The position numbers were made by a program, and so were the translations under genes. The notes under the pieces were generated by a model. The model was not told the origin of the DNA and did no database searches. It saw only the letters and a program-made list of their open reading frames with translations. Below, in pieces: positions 33,359-42,055 of a stretch of 64,000 bases of DNA. Source of the DNA: Dyella monticola (GTDB taxonomy: Bacteria > Pseudomonadota > Gammaproteobacteria > Xanthomonadales > Rhodanobacteraceae); NCBI RefSeq assembly GCF_003363155.1, contig NZ_QRBE01000001.1:620001-684000 (forward strand). Reading direction: 5' to 3'. The first letter of the stretch is position 1, and each line of letters begins with the position of its first letter.

Positions 33359-34708
33359 ATGCCTCAAAATACGTGCCGCGCCACGCTCGCGTTTGCTGCA
33401 AGTTGTCTGTTGGCTTCATTGGCCATCTGCGACAATGCGCATGCCACGCTCATGCTTCCCACGGATGCCCTCGACGCAAACCTCACGGCCGATGTGCCCG
33501 CCTGTCATCGGTATGATGGATTGCAGCCCCAGGGCACAACCAGCGTACCCATCAGCACCTGTGAAACCCTGTCGCCTGATCTTGGCAAGTTTCGCGCAAG
33601 CTTGACCGACAATGGGTGGTGGATCGAAGGGGGTACGTTCCTGGGTGGCACGTTCGATCTTTTGAATCATGCCGCGCATCCTCAACTCTATATCGGGCAG
33701 GACCCTACTTATCGCGCTAACACGTACGTCTACATCACGTATGATTTGTCGCGAATCGGTTTTGCCGGCGCATCGCAATTGGTATTCAACGCGAATGTGC
33801 AGGCGTTCTCGTACGCCGGGGAAAATCCCACTGGTTTCGCCATTAACAGCCTTTACATCAGTCAGCGCTTCAACGATGGGCGCGAGCAGGTGCAATACGG
33901 TTTCGACGAACTGGGCAATCAGTTCTACGGCTTCTCGCTAGGCACCAATTCGACCACATCGCCGGCGGGTGTGGGTAGCTCCATTCCCTACGAAGTGGGG
34001 TTCATCTTTAATAAGTCCGCGCCAGAGATCAATCTGCGCCTGGCCTCGCACGACACGCATTTTTACGACCGCTTCGGCGTCACTCGCAGCGTGGACCCGC
34101 AGGGGCCGCAAGCGGATTGGGACGCCAATAATTTCTGGGGATTGAAATGGCATATTCCCGGCGCCGGGCCGCTCTATATCAATGAGCTTGGCTATCAGCT
34201 CGATGCGCAGCCTCAGCAGCACATGATGTGGCTGCGCCAGGGCGTGATTTACAACGCAAGCCGCTTCACTGGTTTCAACGGCGGCTACGCGGATGGCAAC
34301 TATGCCTATTACATGGTCGGTGACTATCAGTTGTTTCAAACCGATTCAACACAGCCGTACCGCGGGTTTTACATCAACGCCAAGGCCGACTATGCGCCGC
34401 CCGATCGAAACGTTTTTGCCGGCGACATTGGTGCAACGTTCTACGTGTTAGGCCCTTTCGATCGTCCGTACGATGTGCTCGCGCTGGGCTACACATACAA
34501 TCAGTTGAGCAGGTCCTTCGAACATATGCGAGAGGCAAGCGGCTACACCGCTGTCGATTTCAGCCGTAACTACGCGCTGTCTTATGTCTACCGATTGGGG
34601 CGCGGCGTTTATCTCTCCAATCAGCTCAGCTACACCGTTAACCCTATACCAAGCCCGAAACAGGCGCCGGCTTTGACGTGGATGAGTTCATTGTCTTTGT
34701 CTTACTGA
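33359..34708 (+). CDS. OprB-like carbohydrate-selective porin
   Basis: A 449-residue outer-membrane barrel. The signal peptide ends near 'DNAHAT'. An N-terminal 'LTDNGWWIEGGTFLGGTFDLLNH' and alternating aromatic strands follow, then barrel strands such as 'GLKWHIPGAGPLYINELGYQLD', 'YMVGDYQLFQ' and 'VLALGYTYNQLSRSFE'. The C-terminus is 'SLSLSY' (terminal Tyr), as expected for barrel assembly. Family features fit OprB/carbohydrate porins, which take up sugars. ATG 33359 with GGTG upstream is preferred for the signal peptide; ATG 33335 is an in-frame alternative. Confidence 0.8.
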   Translation: MPQNTCRATLAFAASCLLASLAICDNAHATLMLPTDALDANLTADVPACHRYDGLQPQGTTSVPISTCETLSPDLGKFRASLTDNGWWIEGGTFLGGTFDLLNHAAHPQLYIGQDPTYRANTYVYITYDLSRIGFAGASQLVFNANVQAFSYAGENPTGFAINSLYISQRFNDGREQVQYGFDELGNQFYGFSLGTNSTTSPAGVGSSIPYEVGFIFNKSAPEINLRLASHDTHFYDRFGVTRSVDPQGPQADWDANNFWGLKWHIPGAGPLYINELGYQLDAQPQQHMMWLRQGVIYNASRFTGFNGGYADGNYAYYMVGDYQLFQTDSTQPYRGFYINAKADYAPPDRNVFAGDIGATFYVLGPFDRPYDVLALGYTYNQLSRSFEHMREASGYTAVDFSRNYALSYVYRLGRGVYLSNQLSYTVNPIPSPKQAPALTWMSSLSLSY

Positions 34709-34777
34709 TGGGCGCCTTGCGGGGATCTGTGCCGCCACACAGGCAGCTTTAGCACCTTGTGGTCAGCGGGCAGATAT

Positions 34778-36871
34778 TTATGAGCTTGCCTGAGGGCAGG
34801 CGTCTCCTGCCGACATCCGCTCCGCCAGCAGTGCGCTGAAGGCATCGGCCGTGAGCGGTTTGCCGAGCAAGTAACCCTGCATCTGATCGCACGCCATGAA
34901 TTGGAGTTCGGAAAGCTGCGACGCGGTTTCAACGCCTTCAGCGACAACTTCCATATTGAGCGAATGGGCAAGTGCGATGATGGCCGAAACGATCGCGCGG
35001 CTTCCCCGATCCTCGCCATCCAGCCCATGGGTGAAAAAGCGGTCGATCTTCAACTGCTTCACGCGAAAGCGCTCAAGGTAGGCCAGGCTGGAATAGCCGG
35101 TGCCGAAGTCATCGATGGCGATCTCGAAGCCGGCGTGTTGAAACGCCTGGATCATTTCGACCGTCTTGGGTGCGTCATGCATCGCCACGGCTTCGGTGAT
35201 CTCGAAGATGATCTGTTCGCAATCGACGCGCTCTGCGCGCACGATGTCGATCATGGTGTCGATGAGATCGGGTTGGGCTATTTGTCGCGGGGAAAGGTTG
35301 ACGGCCACGCGCATCGCCGGGAGCCCCATGGCCTGCCAATGCCGAATCTGCCGGCATGTCTGGCGCACGACCCACTGACCAATTTGAACGATCTGGCCCG
35401 AGCGCTCGGCAGTGGGGATGAATTCCGTGGGCGTCAGCATGCCAAGCTCTGGATGGTTCAGGCGCAGCAGCGCTTCGGCGCCCACCAGTTCATTGGTGGT
35501 GCCACAGTATTTGGGTTGGAAGCGTAGCGAAAAGTGCCCTTGATCCAGCGCCGCGCGCAGCGCGTTCTGGATGTGCAACGTACGCATGGCCGCTTCGTTC
35601 ATGCTTGCTTCGAAAAACCGCCACGTCGCTCGGCCTGCGCGCTTGGCCTCATACATCGCCGCGTCTGCGTTCTTCAACAATGTATCGGCGGTTTCACCGT
35701 CGCGTGGGTACAGCGCAATACCTATGCTCGGCACTGCCTGAAACGGCTGACCATCGCGCCAATGTTCCCGCTCCATGCGGTCGAGAACGCTTTGCGCAAT
35801 ATCCTGAGCATCATCCGGTGACGTGAGGTCTTCCATCAATACGACGAACTCGTCACCGCCCAGCCGCGCGACCGTGTCACCGTCGCGCACACAATGCAGC
35901 AGCCGTCGCGCGAAGGCCTTCAGCACTTCATCGCCGGCTGAGTGGCCCAATGAGTCGTTGATGGTCTTGAAACCATCGATGTCCATGAATAGAACCGCGA
36001 AGGTTTCCTGTGAACGCTTCGCGTTATGCACGACCGTTTCGATGCGCTCGACGAGCGCGCGGCGGTTCGGCAGATCGGTTAACGCATCATGGTTGACCAT
36101 GCGCACGATCTGGTCGTTGAGATGGTTGACCGAGCCTGCAAGCAAGGCCGTTCTTACGTCAAAACGCGACAGCATGAGTGTCACGGTCAGAATCGCAAAG
36201 GTGAATAACGTAATGGTCGTCGCCAGCCATCGTGCATCGACATCGTTGGCCGCGCCGCATATCGATCCCGGCATGAAGCCAGCGGCCGCCATGCCTGTGT
36301 AATGCATGCCGGTGATGGCCAGGCCCATCACCAGGGCGGCGCCCGCACGCTTGATGATGACGTGCTGCTGGCGGACATCGCTCAGTGTGCGCGCGATCCA
36401 TAGCGCAGCCGTGGATGCCACGATGGCAATGGTGATCGATGCGACGAGAAGTGTCGGGTTGTAATCGATGCCCGGCTCCATGCGCAGTGCGGCCATGCCT
36501 GTGTAATGCATGCCGGCAATGCCCAAACCCATCAAGACGCCACCAACCGCAATGCCACGCAACTTGAGGTGTTCTCTGGCTGCGACATGAAGCGCAAACC
36601 ACGAAACGAACATTGCGATAAGTAGCGAATAGCCTGTAATAGCCGGGTCGTACCCGAGAGGAATCGGTAGTGAAAACGCCAGCATGGCGACAAAATGCAT
36701 CGACCATATTCCAACCCCCATGGCCGCAGCCCCGCCGGCCAGCCACGCATGGCGGACGGCGGATGCTTTCAGCATGGAGATGCGACTTGTCAGGTCGAGC
36801 GCTGTATAGGAGGCCAGCACGGCCACCATCAGCGAAACCACGACAAGCGCGGGGTTATAGGTACTAGGCAT
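34778..36871 (-). CDS. MHYT-GGDEF-EAL membrane cyclic-di-GMP enzyme
   Basis: 697 residues. Residues about 5-240 are a seven-helix MHYT sensor with three motifs: 'SMHFVAMLAF', 'GMHYTGMAAL' and 'GMHYTGMAAA', whose His/Met may bind copper. Residues about 265-430 are GGDEF, with the intact motif 'RLGGDEFVVLM' and 'NHDALTDLPNRR'. The inhibitory RxxD is not obvious. Residues about 440-680 are EAL, with 'GAEALLRLNHP' and 'DDFGTGYSSLAYLERF' and key residues present. The protein could make and break cyclic-di-GMP; the EAL domain looks fully active. The sensor may respond to oxygen, CO or NO. Monocistronic. Confidence 0.94.
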   Translation of the reverse strand: MPSTYNPALVVVSLMVAVLASYTALDLTSRISMLKASAVRHAWLAGGAAAMGVGIWSMHFVAMLAFSLPIPLGYDPAITGYSLLIAMFVSWFALHVAAREHLKLRGIAVGGVLMGLGIAGMHYTGMAALRMEPGIDYNPTLLVASITIAIVASTAALWIARTLSDVRQQHVIIKRAGAALVMGLAITGMHYTGMAAAGFMPGSICGAANDVDARWLATTITLFTFAILTVTLMLSRFDVRTALLAGSVNHLNDQIVRMVNHDALTDLPNRRALVERIETVVHNAKRSQETFAVLFMDIDGFKTINDSLGHSAGDEVLKAFARRLLHCVRDGDTVARLGGDEFVVLMEDLTSPDDAQDIAQSVLDRMEREHWRDGQPFQAVPSIGIALYPRDGETADTLLKNADAAMYEAKRAGRATWRFFEASMNEAAMRTLHIQNALRAALDQGHFSLRFQPKYCGTTNELVGAEALLRLNHPELGMLTPTEFIPTAERSGQIVQIGQWVVRQTCRQIRHWQAMGLPAMRVAVNLSPRQIAQPDLIDTMIDIVRAERVDCEQIIFEITEAVAMHDAPKTVEMIQAFQHAGFEIAIDDFGTGYSSLAYLERFRVKQLKIDRFFTHGLDGEDRGSRAIVSAIIALAHSLNMEVVAEGVETASQLSELQFMACDQMQGYLLGKPLTADAFSALLAERMSAGDACPQASS

Positions 36872-37316
36872 AGAGCAGCACGTGAACCGGGTCCTGGCGT
36901 TTTAGTTGGTGTTATCGATGTTCAGATGCATCGTCGGGGAGGCCGTTTTGGTCAGTTAACTCTCAGGCAGGTAGTAAAACTGCCGTAAATGGGCATAACC
37001 CAACCTGACGCGTGTTCAGATTGAATTGGCGCCCTTTAAACGGGAGGCTTAAGTGGTGAGCCTAAAAATCACCGTCACATAGATACGCAACGACTGTGCC
37101 ATGGCTTGTTTAGCGCCAGGAAGAGGGGATTAAAAAGGAGGGTGGAGTGCGTTTGGGATGTATCCCGTTGGACGCAACCGCATGTACTCGTGCGGCCGTC
37201 TGGACTATGTGCGCGGGGCTGCGATGTAGAGGCGATCAACACCGAAGGGCCTATCACTGGGAAGCGATAGGCACAGGAAGCGCTGGGTAGTCGAAGGAAA
37301 CGCTTGAAGCAGGACG
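36872..37316. other. Intergenic region
   Basis: About 445 bases between the MHYT gene and the NTF2-like gene. I see no terminator, repeat or gene. An open frame at 37075-37383 (minus) is Arg/Ser-rich and lacks a ribosome site. Confidence 0.5.
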
Positions 37317-37817
37317 CTAGTGATTCGACGCAGGGGTCGCCTGATAAAACACATTCAACCAGGCGCCGCTGCGCTTCACCCATAGGGATGAAGCAAAACT
37401 CTCCAACTGGAAGGGCTTGTCATGATCGAGCCCCATCGCCTTTACGTGGTAGGTGACGAGCGCGGCATTCTGCGCCACAAAGCGAACGTCGAACATGGAA
37501 AGCGTGCATTGATCGAAGCGCACATGGGCGTCCATCGCAGAGGCTTCGCTCAATCCTTTTCCCACCACACCGCTTCCGGTAACGGTAATGAAGTCCTGCG
37601 CATGAAAGGCCTTGTAAGCGGCGGCATCCCGCTTGATGGCGAGATCCCAACTGGCCCGTTCTTCCGAAATCAGTCGTTGTGCAACGGTGTCGTTCACCGT
37701 AGCGGACGTGGGGGCGGTGCTGCCGGCGGCATCGCAAAGGGGCTGTGGTGCGGCGTTGACGGTCCCCGATAGCAATAAGCTGGTCAGTGCGATGCGTAAT
37801 ATTCGTTTATTTGTCAT
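37317..37817 (-). CDS. Exported NTF2-like/DUF4440 protein
   Basis: A 166-residue protein. The signal peptide is cleaved near 'TVNAAPQ'. The mature domain 'RLISEERASWDLAIKRDAAAYKAFHAQDFITVTGSG' is the DUF4440/NTF2-like opening helix plus strand, and 'AALVTYHVKAMGLDHDKPFQLESFASSLWVKRSGAWLNVFYQATP' is the beta sheet. It is a pocket-forming fold seen in isomerase-like and binding proteins; the ligand is unknown. It is divergent from the Lrp regulator, which starts 56 bases away, so the regulator may control it. Confidence 0.85.
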   Translation of the reverse strand: MTNKRILRIALTSLLLSGTVNAAPQPLCDAAGSTAPTSATVNDTVAQRLISEERASWDLAIKRDAAAYKAFHAQDFITVTGSGVVGKGLSEASAMDAHVRFDQCTLSMFDVRFVAQNAALVTYHVKAMGLDHDKPFQLESFASSLWVKRSGAWLNVFYQATPASNH

Positions 37818-37872
37818 GTATATAGAATGATATTAGGATTATAACGTCGTCAATCGAATAGATTTCGGAAAC
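37818..37872. promoter_or_regulatory. Shared divergent promoter, NTF2-like gene / Lrp regulator
   Basis: 55 bases, AT-rich (ATATAGAATGATATTAGGATTATAACG). The closeness of two divergent starts implies overlapping promoters and probably a binding site for the Lrp-family protein; AATGATATTAGGATTAT is a plausible imperfect Lrp-type site. Confidence 0.45.
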
Positions 37873-38364
37873 ATGACCGCCGAAGCCGAGTTTGACCGAA
37901 TAGATTTCGCCATCCTTGGCCTTTTGGCGAAAGACGCCTGGTTATCCAATAAGCAGATCGCGGCAGCGGTCGGTCTTGCGCCGTCGAGCTGTCATGAGCG
38001 GATCAAATCGCTCCGGGCACGTGGCGTCTTGCTGGGCGCGCATGCGGAAGTGAATCTTCAGGCCGTGGGGTTTTCTCTGGAGGCCGTGTTGTTCGTGCAG
38101 CTTGGCAAACTGGAAGTCGAAGCGGTCGACAGCTTTGTCAGTACAACGGCCGCCATTGCGGAAGTTCGGGGTGTATTTCTTGTGTCCGGCCGCTCTGACC
38201 TGATTGTCGATGTCGTCGTGCGTGATATGCAGCATTTGAAAATGATCATTTCAGAGCACTTCAACCAGCATGATGTCGTGCTGCGCGTGGAAACATCCAT
38301 CGTGTTCAGTCGCCAGCAGCACTATACGTTGCCGCGCCCTTGGAGCACTGCAAAAACGGGGTGA
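37873..38364 (+). CDS. Lrp/AsnC-family transcriptional regulator
   Basis: A 163-residue DNA-binding protein. The N-terminal winged helix-turn-helix has 'DFAILGLLAKDAWLSNKQIAAAVGLAPSSCHERIKSLRARGVLLGAHAEV' (recognition helix 'APSSCHERI'). The C-terminal RAM domain has 'FVQLGKLEVEAVDSFVSTTAAIAEVRGVFLVSGRSDLIVDVVVRDM'. Family members respond to amino acids. The start at 37873 sits 56 bases from the divergent NTF2-like gene; CGGAAA is the only ribosome-like site. Confidence 0.92.
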   Translation: MTAEAEFDRIDFAILGLLAKDAWLSNKQIAAAVGLAPSSCHERIKSLRARGVLLGAHAEVNLQAVGFSLEAVLFVQLGKLEVEAVDSFVSTTAAIAEVRGVFLVSGRSDLIVDVVVRDMQHLKMIISEHFNQHDVVLRVETSIVFSRQQHYTLPRPWSTAKTG

Positions 38365-38489
38365 TAAAGGCGGAAGAACGGCTCCCTTTCCCGTTACGAT
38401 TGTCTTCGATCAAAAAAGATTAAGCTTCGCCGCGTACCGCTCTTTCTGCTCTCGCCGTCTGGATGTGAGACGCGCTAAAGGGATGACCG

Positions 38490-39932
38490 ATGGATTGGCA
38501 AAACGTGATCAAGATCCAGCAGTCCTACCTGAAGATGCTGGATGGCCACTATCAGGCGCAACGCAAGGCGTTATTGGCCAGGCAGACGCCGGACACGGTC
38601 TTGCAGGAGCTTTCCGCCGTTGAACGAACCAGCAGGCTTAGAGATTTTCTGAGGGATTGCCGTGATTTCTGGGCGGGTGCGTGTCAGCCGCTGGAGTCTT
38701 TGCTTACCGCCGGCAACGCGGCGAAGATTTGCCTGTGGGCTGACTCAGGCGTTGAAGCGCTGCTCCCGCGCATGGGCCTTTATTTCGATGTGGCGCTGAT
38801 CCCGGATACGTTTGCGGGAAGCTATACGCTTGATCCCGACGCGAAGGATTTCCCTGCGGGCTACGATGTGGAAGCGTTGAAATGGCTTTCCATCGTCGAT
38901 GCAATAAGGCCTGGTCTAACCGACGCGCCGGGGCATCCGATGGTTTTGTTTTTCCCTCAGCGTCTCGGTTTGCAAGATAACTCGGAAGAAGTTGGCCGCC
39001 TTATGCGATCCGCGGGCACGCTGGCCGCGTACGCCTTTCCTAAGCTGCTCAGGCTGGATGATTCCGATATACCGCCAAACCAGATTCTTGATTACCTGCA
39101 ACGTGTCGACGTATCCAAGGTCAACAAGAACGGTTCTCTGCGGCAATTGCATCCCGTGATCGAGCCGTTGCTCGGGCGCGCGACGCTGCCGCGCGCCCGG
39201 GCCAACGGGATCAATAGCTCTCTGCTTCGAAGGCTTTCCGAACACGGCCTCAAACGCGGGGATTTGAGCAAACTCTTCAGCCTCTTCGGCACGCAGCTCT
39301 ACATGTCCGAGGTGAGGCAATACATCAGCAGCCTGCTGCGTGCGGATGACGTTGTCACGCAAGCATTGCAACCGGCGCTTCATATCAAGGAGCGGATGCT
39401 TGCGCGTGAAAGCCGTCTGCATGAGCTGACGCAAGACAAGGTCGTAGCCCGCAGCTTCCAGCATCACATGCCTTGGCTGTCGGGCTTGACCCTTGGTGAT
39501 TGCATGATGTTGAGGGAAGATCCTCTTTTTGGCGACGTGAGGAAGCTTTTCACCGTGAGCGAAGACAAACTTCGCCACGCTTCGGTGGATGACCTGGAAA
39601 CGATCGCTGCCGATGTCGAGCAACAGGTGGCCAACGCCTTGCAGGAGCATGAGCTGAAGATCGCCTCGTCCTTGCAGATGCTTCATCGCAAGACGACGAA
39701 TCACGGTTTGTCACTAAGCGCAGGCGCGGGCCTAGGATTGGCATCGCTGGTATTTCCGCAAGTGACTGCGTTAGCGGTCGCCAGTTTGCTGGCTGGCGTG
39801 CTACTGGGAACGGAAAGCGTCTACGGCTTGATAAAAACCAGGAGCGATCTGAAGAATAATGTGGAAAGCCTGCAGAACAACCCGATATCCGTATTGCTGC
39901 GCGCTAAAAAATATGGATTGGGTAACACCTGA
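38490..39932 (+). CDS. Large helical protein of unknown function, C-terminal glycine-rich hydrophobic hairpin
   Basis: 480 residues, no signal peptide. It is mostly helical through residue 390, with '(E)LKIASSLQMLHRKTTNHG' near 385. A Gly/Ala-rich hydrophobic pair follows ('LSLSAGAGLGLASLVFPQVTALAVASLLAGVLLG', about 400-435) and then a short charged tail. This is a soluble head with one membrane hairpin near the C-terminus, as in pore-forming or membrane-tethering proteins. I do not recognise the family. GGGAT is a weak ribosome site before the ATG. It is alone between the Lrp gene and the 2'-5' RNA ligase-like gene. Confidence 0.75.
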   Translation: MDWQNVIKIQQSYLKMLDGHYQAQRKALLARQTPDTVLQELSAVERTSRLRDFLRDCRDFWAGACQPLESLLTAGNAAKICLWADSGVEALLPRMGLYFDVALIPDTFAGSYTLDPDAKDFPAGYDVEALKWLSIVDAIRPGLTDAPGHPMVLFFPQRLGLQDNSEEVGRLMRSAGTLAAYAFPKLLRLDDSDIPPNQILDYLQRVDVSKVNKNGSLRQLHPVIEPLLGRATLPRARANGINSSLLRRLSEHGLKRGDLSKLFSLFGTQLYMSEVRQYISSLLRADDVVTQALQPALHIKERMLARESRLHELTQDKVVARSFQHHMPWLSGLTLGDCMMLREDPLFGDVRKLFTVSEDKLRHASVDDLETIAADVEQQVANALQEHELKIASSLQMLHRKTTNHGLSLSAGAGLGLASLVFPQVTALAVASLLAGVLLGTESVYGLIKTRSDLKNNVESLQNNPISVLLRAKKYGLGNT

Positions 39933-40020
39933 GGGGGCAGGCCAACGTGCGATCGGGTCCGGCCTCTGCTTGTCGTAAAATAAGCCGACCCAAGTGCAAG
40001 CAACTCAGAAGAAAACCATC

Positions 40021-40599
40021 ATGCCCAGCCAAGCATCCTTGCCAGGCTTCGAACCGGCGGTTCCCACTGATCGCCTGTTCCTGGCGGCCTTTCCCAACGC
40101 TCACGACGCTGCACAACTGGCCGCCATCGCCAACGACTACCTCGCCAGCCATCATCTGGAAGCCGGTGCAGTAGAAACTAGCCGCTTGCACGTTACGCTG
40201 TTTCATCTGGGCGACTACACCGACCTGCCGCCCGCCTTGGTCGATAGTGCTGGCGAGGCGCTTTCACACCTGACGGCGGAATCGCTGACCATTCGCTTCG
40301 ATCAGATCGGCAGCTTCGGTAACCGCCAATCCAAAAGCCCGTTGGTGCTTGCTGCAAGCGATGGTAACGAACGGCTGCATGCGTTGCATAAGCAACTGGC
40401 CACGCATCTGCGCACGTCGTCCTTAGGTCAATGGACGCATGGTTCGTATGTGCCGCATATGACCGTGGCGTATGGCAAAGCCACGATGCCGTTGGAGAAG
40501 ATCGAGCCGATAACTTGGGCGGTAAACGAGGTCTTGCTTATTCATAGCTTGTTGGGCAAGACACGGCATATCCGCTTGGCGAGCAAGGCGTTGCTCTGA
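40021..40599 (+). CDS. 2'-5' RNA ligase-family (LigT-like) protein
   Basis: A 192-residue 2H phosphoesterase. Two HxT(x) motifs are present: 'LHVTLFHLGD' (residues about 56-65) and 'PHMTVAYGK' (about 141-149). The spacing suits the two-lobed 2H fold. The family includes RNA 2'-5' ligases and 2',3'-cyclic phosphodiesterases. ATG 40021 is chosen; a GTG at 39994 is in frame. No strong ribosome site. A palindromic repeat and a terminator follow the stop. Confidence 0.88.
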   Translation: MPSQASLPGFEPAVPTDRLFLAAFPNAHDAAQLAAIANDYLASHHLEAGAVETSRLHVTLFHLGDYTDLPPALVDSAGEALSHLTAESLTIRFDQIGSFGNRQSKSPLVLAASDGNERLHALHKQLATHLRTSSLGQWTHGSYVPHMTVAYGKATMPLEKIEPITWAVNEVLLIHSLLGKTRHIRLASKALL

Positions 40600-40606
40600 T
40601 ACCGAC

Positions 40607-40650
40607 CCTGTTCGTCATTCCGGCCTTCGTGCGCCGGAATGACGAACAGG
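40607..40650. repeat. CGTCATTCCGGC palindrome, copy D
   Basis: A perfect 18-bp stem CCTGTTCGTCATTCCGGC with an 8-base loop, 8 bases past the RNA-ligase-like stop. The outer arm CCTGTT/AACAGG again differs from the other copies while staying self-complementary. Confidence 0.9.
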
Positions 40651-40653
40651 GGT

Positions 40654-40690
40654 GGAGTGCCCTTTAACGGGAACGCACTCCGCTTTTTTT
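40654..40690 (+). terminator. Terminator after the RNA-ligase-like gene
   Basis: Stem GGAGTGC/GCACTCC with a 14-base loop, then GCTTTTTTT. It follows the palindrome directly. Confidence 0.8.
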
Positions 40691-40714
40691 AGCCCGCAAT
40701 ATCGACGAGCGATT

Positions 40715-41473
40715 TCAAGCACTGCCAAAGATCGCAAGCGCCTGCTCGTTGAAACCGTTGACGAAGCCATGCTCGTTCGGCCCAACATTGGAACGAAACT
40801 GCTTGGCTGCATCGACCAGGATTTCATCCGCATCCGTGCCAAGCACTTTCATCGTTTCGACAATGAACTGATCCAGCGGCATCGCTTGCTCGGCTTCCTG
40901 GCTGTTCATCAGTTCGGTACGCACCCACGGAGGCGCAATTTCAAGCACACGAACGCCGGTATTACGCAGCATGAATCGTTGCGACAAGACGTAGGAATGC
41001 AGCGCCGCTTTGGTCGATGAGTAGATGCCGGTAACGGCCAGCGGCACGAAGGCGAGCACGGAACTCGTGTATGCCACGACGGCATTTTTCCTGGTTTTCA
41101 GGTGTTCGATCAGCGCCGACGTCATGCGGATCGGCCCGATGAGATTGGTTGTGATCGTCGACGTCAACAGTGCATCGTCGACCTTTCCGGCAACGGTATC
41201 CGCTTGCATGATGCCGGCGTTATTGATGAGAACATTGAGTTCTGGATAGTTGGCGATCAACGTTTTCGCCACATGCTCGATGCTGAGCGGATCGGCGATG
41301 TCCAGTTCAATCGCTTCCATGCCGGGATTGGCCGCGATAACGGCGTTGAGATGACTGCGCCGCCGTCCGGCAATGATGACCTTGTTGCCCAGCTTATGCA
41401 GCGATTCGGCAAGCCCGCGGCCAATGCCTGAGCCGCCGCCAGTAATAAAGATAGTGTTGCCGGTGAGTTTCAT
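40715..41473 (-). CDS. Short-chain dehydrogenase/reductase (DltE-like)
   Basis: A 252-residue classical SDR. 'ITGGGSGIGRGLAESL' is the dinucleotide-binding glycine motif, 'LINNAGIM' is the NNAG motif, and 'YTSSVLAFVPLAVTGIYSSTKAALHSY' contains the catalytic Ser, YxxxK Tyr and Lys. The substrate specificity is unknown; 'DltE-like' is a label from similar annotations, not proof. It is the second gene of a two-gene unit with the NTF2-like gene (41495-41896), 21 bases apart, likely controlled by the divergent TetR. Confidence 0.92.
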   Translation of the reverse strand: MKLTGNTIFITGGGSGIGRGLAESLHKLGNKVIIAGRRRSHLNAVIAANPGMEAIELDIADPLSIEHVAKTLIANYPELNVLINNAGIMQADTVAGKVDDALLTSTITTNLIGPIRMTSALIEHLKTRKNAVVAYTSSVLAFVPLAVTGIYSSTKAALHSYVLSQRFMLRNTGVRVLEIAPPWVRTELMNSQEAEQAMPLDQFIVETMKVLGTDADEILVDAAKQFRSNVGPNEHGFVNGFNEQALAIFGSA

Positions 41474-41494
41474 GAGGGTTCTCCTTGGATGGAT

Positions 41495-41896
41495 TCAAGC
41501 GGGGAAGCGATTGCCGAACATGGGCAATCCGCTCTTGGATTCGGTTAGCGTTGCTTCGTCTTGCAGTACGTCCCAGTGCTCGGCGAGCTTGCCGTTCTCG
41601 ATGCGAAGAACGTCCGCGGCGATCCATGCGGACGGACGCCCGGTGCCGGTAAAGCGCCCGTGCACGATGACGTAATCGCCCTCGGCGAGAATCATCCCGT
41701 GCTCATAATGCAAGCCGCTGGGGATGCTGCGGATCAGATTGAACAGGCCATCGCGGCCCGGCTCGATGTGCGCGCTGTGCTGGATATAGCTGTCGGACCA
41801 GAAACGCTCGGCAGCTTCGTAGTCGCGCTGGTTGAACAGCGTGTCGAATGCCTTGAGGACAAGCGCCTTGTTCTGTTCGGGCGATGTCGTTGACAT
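41495..41896 (-). CDS. NTF2-like/SnoaL-type protein
   Basis: A 133-residue cytosolic protein of the NTF2/SnoaL fold: 'NKALVLKAFDTLFNQRDYEAAERFWSDSYIQHSAHIEPG' and 'IVHGRFTGTGRPSAWIAADVLRIENGKLAEHWDVLQDE'. The 'QHS' and 'EHWDV' segments match the SnoaL-like 'polyketide cyclase-like' subgroup. ATG 41896 follows GAGGAAAC. It leads an operon with the SDR and faces the TetR gene with two palindromic operators between them. Confidence 0.88.
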   Translation of the reverse strand: MSTTSPEQNKALVLKAFDTLFNQRDYEAAERFWSDSYIQHSAHIEPGRDGLFNLIRSIPSGLHYEHGMILAEGDYVIVHGRFTGTGRPSAWIAADVLRIENGKLAEHWDVLQDEATLTESKSGLPMFGNRFPA

Positions 41897-41940
41897 GGTC
41901 GTTTCCTCTTCGAACGGTTTAATGCCGGCCTGGAGCCACA

Positions 41941-41954
41941 ATGGTGATCACCAT
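41941..41954. promoter_or_regulatory. TetR operator, site 1
   Basis: ATGGTGATCACCAT, a perfect 14-bp palindrome, 45 bases upstream of the NTF2-like start codon. It is identical to the core of site 2 at 41994-42007. Confidence 0.75.
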
Positions 41955-41991
41955 CGACATGGGGTAGAATGAATTGCCCTCGGACCATTGT

Positions 41992-42009
41992 CAATGGTGA
42001 TCACCATTG
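41992..42009. promoter_or_regulatory. TetR operator, site 2
   Basis: CAATGGTGATCACCATTG, a perfect 18-bp palindrome 47 bases before the TetR start. Its centre lies 53 bases from the centre of site 1, almost exactly five helical turns. A second palindrome ACCATTGTCAATGGT overlaps its left side. Confidence 0.8.
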
Positions 42010-42055
42010 TGTTGTTGAAGAAACCGTAGGCAGTCGCATGATCGGGAGTGGGCAA

